Of a stretch of DNA of 11,293 nucleotides, positions 8,064 to 11,293 are shown one piece after another. Positions within the stretch are counted from its first letter, which is position 1. Every line of letters begins with the position of its first letter. Source of the stretch: Lachnospiraceae bacterium UBA7205 (GTDB lineage Bacteria; Bacillota; Clostridia; Lachnospirales; Lachnospiraceae). A program made the translations under genes and the position numbers. The DNA lies in NCBI GenBank assembly GCA_002490665.1, contig DKUL01000069.1:1-11293 (forward strand), read 5' to 3'. The notes under the pieces were generated by a model. That model worked only from the letters and a program-made list of their open reading frames with translations, made no database searches and was not told the origin of the DNA.

Positions 8064-8096
8064 AAACGGGCAGACAATATTTTCTGCCCGTTTTCT
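8064..8096 (+). terminator. Intrinsic terminator after the lipase gene
   Basis: AAACGGGCAGA (8064-8074) pairs perfectly with TCTGCCCGTTT (8083-8093) around an 8-base loop. The stem ends in a short T-rich stretch. It stands 65 bases after the lipase stop and 34 bases before the next start codon. Confidence 0.85.
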
Positions 8097-8127
8097 AAAA
8101 AGCTTGATTTTGCAAGGGGGGTATTGA

Positions 8128-8403
8128 ATGTATTCTATAATTGTGAGTGTTATTATGAATTTTATTGCGGGTATTTTTTTATATTATGAAATTATTTGGA
8201 TTTTACTGGAAGCTCCTATATCTTACCATATTAAATGCATTCCGGTTTTAATAGTATGTGGATTATATAATTACAGACGATATCAGAAAAAAGTAATTGG
8301 AAAAAAATATCGGAAAAAAACATTTCATCTGACTTTGTGGCTGCCTTTGTTTGCATATATCATATATGTTTTTGTATATGTAATAATTCATAAGCAATAT
8401 TAG
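8128..8403 (+). CDS. Small membrane protein of unknown function
   Basis: I do not recognise this 91-residue family. A six-G ribosome binding site (8116-8121) sits six bases before the ATG. The protein has a hydrophobic N-terminal segment (about 4-27), a second hydrophobic segment (about 35-47), a strongly basic middle (RRYQKKVIGKKYRKK, about 50-64) and a hydrophobic C-terminal segment (about 67-87). There are no Cys pairs or catalytic motifs. It looks like an inner-membrane protein with a positive cytoplasmic loop. A deleted copy lies before the lipase gene, so the family flanks that gene on both sides. No promoter is visible between the lipase terminator and this start, so expression may depend on read-through. 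The TAG stop overlaps the left tip of the MITE-like element, so the original C-terminus may have been slightly different. Confidence 0.75.
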   Translation: MYSIIVSVIMNFIAGIFLYYEIIWILLEAPISYHIKCIPVLIVCGLYNYRRYQKKVIGKKYRKKTFHLTLWLPLFAYIIYVFVYVIIHKQY

Positions 8404-8577
8404 AGCGTGTTTGAAAAATTATTCCTGTCATATTATGGCATGACATCTGCACGCCCCACTTTGCGCGATATTTGCACCGCATTCAGTCGCCGTAGCCCGC
8501 TATGCCTCGTTCATTTGGCACAAATCTCCCACAAATTGTGACACACATCTGACAGAAAGCATTTTTCGAACACGCTC
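8403..8577. mobile_element. MITE-like element with 28-bp terminal inverted repeats
   Basis: GAGCGTGTTTGAAAAAT (8403-8419) is the inverted match of ATTTTTCGAACACGCTC (8561-8577) with one mismatch. Extending inward to CTGTCA gives 24 of 28 matched positions. The 175-bp interior has no reading frame and is more GC-rich than its surroundings (for example GCACGCCCCACTTTGCGCG). The flanks are TA on the left and CA on the right, so a clean TA target duplication is not seen. Its size, repeats and lack of coding capacity fit a non-autonomous transposable element or a REP-like dispersed repeat. As RNA it would fold into a long stem. An IS630-type transposase relic occurs 4.2 kb away, but its ends are unknown, so a family link is only possible. 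Confidence 0.75.
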
Positions 8578-8583
8578 CAGGTC

Positions 8584-8607
8584 GGAAATAATCATTTCCA
8601 GTTTTTT
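8584..8607 (+). terminator. Short hairpin with T-run after the MITE-like element
   Basis: GGAAAT (8584-8589), AATC and ATTTCC (8594-8599) form a 6-bp stem followed by AG and six T (8602-8607). It is a plausible weak terminator for the small membrane protein gene, now separated from it by the inserted element. The rest of 8404-8794, about 390 bases without a gene, holds the MITE-like element, this hairpin and the TerD promoter. Confidence 0.5.
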
Positions 8608-8650
8608 GGTATCCCGGTTTGCAAAGAGTGGTTTTGATTATTTAGTCAGG

Positions 8651-8680
8651 TTGCGGACGTAGTCTGCGGTATGATATAAT
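8651..8680 (+). promoter_or_regulatory. Extended -10 promoter of the TerD-AIM24 unit
   Basis: A perfect TATAAT (8675-8680) is preceded by TG one base upstream. A weak -35 TTGCGG (8651-8656) lies at 18 bases. Transcription would begin near 8687, leaving a leader of about 105 bases to the GTG start chosen for the TerD gene. Confidence 0.6.
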
Positions 8681-8794
8681 GGTTTTCAGAGTGTATCTAA
8701 ATACTACTCGCGCCAGACGCAGACAGCCTTGGCTGCATACTTCCTTTCCGCGTCCATGCGCATAAAAACTACACAAATGGAGGTAATTAACAAG

Positions 8795-9685
8795 GTGATA
8801 ACTGTTAAAACAAAGACATGTGGCGCCATGAACCACAACTCGGTTCTTTCGCTCAATGTGCCCAGCCCGCACTGTGTAACAGACAGGAACCGTATTGCAA
8901 CAGTCATGAACCATAAATCCAGCGGAAACCGCATGGCTGCTGCCCCGCCGTATCCGGGTATGGCACAGCAGCGTCCGCAAAGCAGCCCTGCTCCAGGCGT
9001 TCCAGGTCACGGAAGCCCCATTCCGCCAAGACAGCAGACGCAAATCAGGCAGACGCAAAACTGCCAGCCTGCACTGACTGCCGGACAGCAAAACACACAG
9101 GGCGCCGTCGCAGGCATTGTCGAAAGGCCCATCCCCGCACTGGAAAACAAAGTGCAGAAAGGGCAAAAAGTATTGCTCTCGTCAGGTGTGATCACTGCTG
9201 TCGATGCCTGTTTCGGGTGGAATGTCACGGATTCCAGATGCGATGTGGACGTATCGGCATTCCTGCTTGGGGCTGACGGAAAAGTCATCGGAGACAGCTG
9301 GTTTGTATTTTATGGGCAGGCGCTAAGCCCCGACAACAGCACCCGGTTTATGGAGGGCGGCGGTGCCGACCGCGAAAAAATACAGATTGATTTGGGAAAA
9401 TTAGACCCGCGGGTAAAGAAAATCGTCTTTGTCCTCACCATCAATGACGCGCTGCAAAACAGGCTCCATTTCGATATGCTCAAGGATGCCTATGTGCGCA
9501 TCATGGACAAATCGGGAAAGGAACTTGTCAGCTTCCTGATGACCGAATACTATAACAATGTGATTTCGATGATGATTGGAGAGCTGTACCAGCACAACGG
9601 CGCATGGAAATTTAACGCGGTCGGAAACGGCGTTGCAAAGGATCTCGCCGGGCTGTGCGCCTTATATGGTGTACAGGTTATATAA
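8795..9685 (+). CDS. TerD-family stress protein with Pro/Gln-rich N-terminal region
   Basis: From the GTG at 8795 this is 296 residues. The TerD domain (about 118-296) is clear: KGQKVLLSSG, then CFGWN, DVDVSAFLL, GDSWFVFYGQ, the acidic DREKIQIDL, VFVLTINDA and GELYQHNGAWKFNAVG. These match the TerD/TerZ/CABP fold, whose Asp clusters bind calcium and which acts in tellurite and general stress responses. Before it, residues 47-117 are a Pro/Gln/Ala-rich linker (PPYPGMAQQRP and onward). Residues 1-46 resemble nothing I know. The GTG is favoured by a GGAGG at 8779-8783, although the 11-base gap is long; the ATG at 8933, which begins the linker, is the alternative. The AIM24 gene follows after 24 bases, so the two form an operon, probably under the promoter at 8651-8680. 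Confidence 0.85.
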   Translation: MITVKTKTCGAMNHNSVLSLNVPSPHCVTDRNRIATVMNHKSSGNRMAAAPPYPGMAQQRPQSSPAPGVPGHGSPIPPRQQTQIRQTQNCQPALTAGQQNTQGAVAGIVERPIPALENKVQKGQKVLLSSGVITAVDACFGWNVTDSRCDVDVSAFLLGADGKVIGDSWFVFYGQALSPDNSTRFMEGGGADREKIQIDLGKLDPRVKKIVFVLTINDALQNRLHFDMLKDAYVRIMDKSGKELVSFLMTEYYNNVISMMIGELYQHNGAWKFNAVGNGVAKDLAGLCALYGVQVI

Positions 9686-9709
9686 AATTGAAAAAAGGAG
9701 TTTACATAT

Positions 9710-10441
9710 ATGTTGACATTTGAAGTAATAAACGAACTGACCCTAAAGGTTACCTGTCGTGGAAATGACGTTCTGTTTACCAAAGCCGGCGCTTTCATTT
9801 GTGGCGAAAACAACGGATATAAGAACTACAAGTTTGAAAAACTGCTGCTTGGTCCGCAGGAAAATGCAGAACAGGCGCTGCTTGGTTCCCTGATACGGCG
9901 CGTGACTGGTGAAAATCTGCCGCTGATGAAAGTCATGATGAATGGCGACAGCATCACCTACTATGCAAACCACGCACAGCATGTTGTCGTATACCAGCTG
10001 CAGCAGGGCGAGATGCTCTCAATTGAGTCCGAAAACATCCTTGCCTTCACGCAGGACTGCAAATACGATGTGCGCTTTATCGGATGCGGCGTTATCTCCC
10101 AGAAAGGACTTGCCACCTCCACGCTGACCGGCATGGGACCCAATGCCTATGTTGCCATTCTGGTAGACGGAAACCCGATTGTGCTGAGCAACGTCCAGAC
10201 GGGCACAACACTCGCTGTCGACCCGGACGCAGTTGTCTGCTGGATGGGTGCAGGTCCGTGCGATCCGGATATCAAGATGGACGTAAACTGGAAAACCTTT
10301 ATCGGGCAGAGCTCCGGAGAATCCTACAGCTTTGAATGGGGCGGGCATCAGCCCGTAACGGTCATTATCCAGCCAAGTGAGCGCATGAGTGGTGTCAGCC
10401 TTGGCATGGACGGCGGGCGACTCGGGCATCGCCCCAATTAG
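9710..10441 (+). CDS. AIM24-family (DUF124-like) protein
   Basis: This 243-residue protein belongs to the AIM24 / TIGR00266-type family by its overall pattern. It has repeated short beta strands, a glycine-rich core with ISQKGLATSTLTGMGP, and the ending VDPDAVVCWMGAGPC followed by GESYSFEWGG, as in the usual second half of the family. The biochemical role of bacterial members is not established; they are compact beta-helix or double-psi-like proteins often found next to TerD genes. AAGGAG stands nine bases before the ATG, so the start is secure. It is second in the TerD unit. It ends 28 bases before the stop of the convergent HAD gene. No strong terminator is visible between them, so antisense overlap of the two transcripts is likely. 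Confidence 0.85.
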   Translation: MLTFEVINELTLKVTCRGNDVLFTKAGAFICGENNGYKNYKFEKLLLGPQENAEQALLGSLIRRVTGENLPLMKVMMNGDSITYYANHAQHVVVYQLQQGEMLSIESENILAFTQDCKYDVRFIGCGVISQKGLATSTLTGMGPNAYVAILVDGNPIVLSNVQTGTTLAVDPDAVVCWMGAGPCDPDIKMDVNWKTFIGQSSGESYSFEWGGHQPVTVIIQPSERMSGVSLGMDGGRLGHRPN

Positions 10442-10469
10442 CACCATAACTGTCTGTCAGCAGAAATTT

Positions 10470-11231
10470 CTAAACACGCGCAAGCACTGCCGCAAGCGCT
10501 GCTTCCGCGAACAGCTTTTCTTCTGACGGACAGATTACTTTATCAGAAAAGCGGAATTTCTGCGCAAGTTCCGGCGCCGCAATCCCATAGTCCGCAGCTT
10601 CCAGCATGGAAATGTCAAATGCACTGTCCCCTGCTGCAGCCACGAAGTCCGCGCCTGCATATTTCCTGAACCGCTCAACAGCCGCTCCCTTATCCAATGC
10701 CTTTGGGACAACATACACCTTCGCGCCGTTGTGAAACACATCAACTACATCCGCACCAATCTCTTTTTGCAAATCACTGACCACCACTTCCGGCTTCTCG
10801 CATTTGGTAAACACAAAAAGGTCTTTGATAAACCGCAGATCAAACGTCCTTCTTTTGTCCCTTTCGAGAAACGCCAGTGCCCTGTCCAGCATCCGTCTGC
10901 TTCCCTTTATCCGTTCCAGCGATTCCAGATACCAGTCTTCATCCTCTTTTCCATCGACAAGCAGCACGCCGCCATTGCAGACAAGCGCATAGCGCAGCTT
11001 TCCCACGCCCAAGTCAATCCGCTGATACTGCTCGATTGTCCTCGTTGTCGTCGGTACCACAAGAATCTGCCCTTTCCGTGCCATGATTTGCTGCAAAAGC
11101 CGTAACGTCTCCCGCGTGATAAAGGATACTTCCCGCCCCTGATAAATCTCTGCGCAAATCCTGTCCTGCCCTATGTCATGCCTGTATGAATAGATCAGTG
11201 TATTGTCCAAATCCGTATGAAATACAATCAT
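10470..11231 (-). CDS. HAD-superfamily (IIB-type) phosphatase
   Basis: The protein has 253 residues from the ATG at 11231, which lies nine bases after GGAGG; the ATG at 11237 is only three bases away and is less likely. All HAD motifs are present: DLDNT at 7-11 (nucleophile Asp7, acid/base Asp9), PTTTRT at 60-65 (motif II Thr), Lys181 in LDKGAA, and GDSAFD at 201-206 (motif IV). The insertion between motifs II and III, about residues 75-175, indicates a type C2 (IIB, sucrose- or mannosylglycerate-phosphatase-like) cap. Known relatives dephosphorylate sugar or nucleotide-like phosphates. Such HAD genes are recurrent partners of TerD genes, phosphoribosyltransferases and ATP-grasp enzymes in ter-type clusters. 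The substrate here cannot be told. A preceding minus-strand gene runs off the right edge. Confidence 0.9.
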   Translation of the reverse strand: MIVFHTDLDNTLIYSYRHDIGQDRICAEIYQGREVSFITRETLRLLQQIMARKGQILVVPTTTRTIEQYQRIDLGVGKLRYALVCNGGVLLVDGKEDEDWYLESLERIKGSRRMLDRALAFLERDKRRTFDLRFIKDLFVFTKCEKPEVVVSDLQKEIGADVVDVFHNGAKVYVVPKALDKGAAVERFRKYAGADFVAAAGDSAFDISMLEAADYGIAAPELAQKFRFSDKVICPSEEKLFAEAALAAVLARV

Positions 11232-11262
11232 CCCCATCTTCCTCCAAATACATCCCTGATGC

Positions 11263-11292
11263 TCATGTCCAATCGAGTAGCGGAACGTCCTT
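11263..11292 (-). CDS. 3' end of an upstream minus-strand gene (frame not settled)
   Basis: One frame reads KDVPLLDWT and stops with TGA at 11263-11265, 31 bases before the HAD start. This leaves room for the GGAGG, so it is the simplest end of a preceding operon gene. A second frame continues to a TGA overlapping the HAD start as ATGA, giving a possible coupled end. A third is open into the HAD frame. With about 60 bases in the window the choice cannot be made. In ter clusters a phosphoribosyltransferase or ATP-grasp gene would be expected here. Confidence 0.3.
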   Translation of the reverse strand, partial: KDVPLLDWT

Positions 11293-11293
11293 C

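Noticed and set aside
8403..8577. CRISPR repeat or tRNA-like structure
   Set aside because: There is a single pair of inverted repeats, no regular spacer-repeat array and no cloverleaf; a MITE-like element explains it better.
8704..8934. Minus-strand 76-residue hydrophobic reading frame opposite the start of the TerD gene
   Set aside because: It looks protein-like, with one membrane segment. However, it has no good ribosome binding site, lies downstream of a strong plus-strand promoter and overlaps the TerD frame, so it is more likely an antisense shadow. Kept only as a caveat for the TerD N-terminus.

Overview
The window looks like a chromosomal segment of a low- to mid-GC Gram-positive anaerobe of the Clostridia, probably Lachnospiraceae-like. 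The grounds are GGAGG-type ribosome binding sites throughout, a TTG and a GTG start, the protein families present (Na/Pi-PhoU transporter, membrane GGDEF protein, TerD/AIM24 pair) and a secreted protein with CBM2-like repeats. No gene gives a species.

Layout. (1) 1-242: no gene. A good leftward promoter fires off the left edge and an AT-rich hairpin lies just behind it. (2) 243-3810, minus strand: a two-gene unit, a membrane-bound diguanylate cyclase followed 73 bp later by a Na+/phosphate symporter-PhoU fusion, with a promoter near 3902-3930. (3) 3811-8640: a visibly AT-rich stretch (one 60-base line in the lipase gene counts 32% GC, one in the transporter gene 55%) with mobile-element debris at both ends. 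It holds a decayed IS630-type transposase, a 48-codon relic of a small membrane-protein gene, a large secreted vWA + lipase + CBM2-like protein, a terminator, an intact 91-residue version of the same small membrane protein, and a 175-bp MITE-like element sitting on that gene's stop codon. (4) 8651-10441, plus strand: an extended -10 promoter, then a TerD-family gene with a Pro/Gln-rich N-terminal region and an AIM24-family gene. (5) 10470-11231, minus strand: a convergent HAD-IIB phosphatase of the kind found around ter-type stress clusters, plus the end of a further minus-strand gene at the right edge.

How the parts work together. The left unit pairs c-di-GMP synthesis with phosphate uptake. 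The right part is a small Ter-type stress module. The most unusual part is the middle. The small membrane-protein gene after the lipase has a recognisable, internally deleted and frameshifted copy before it, with matching ribosome-binding regions, N-terminal codons and C-terminal codons. The lipase therefore sits between two copies of one family of small hydrophobic proteins. This suggests a duplicating accessory module whose small protein could be a partner, protector or membrane anchor of the secreted lipase. That role is inference only; the duplication is read directly from the sequence.
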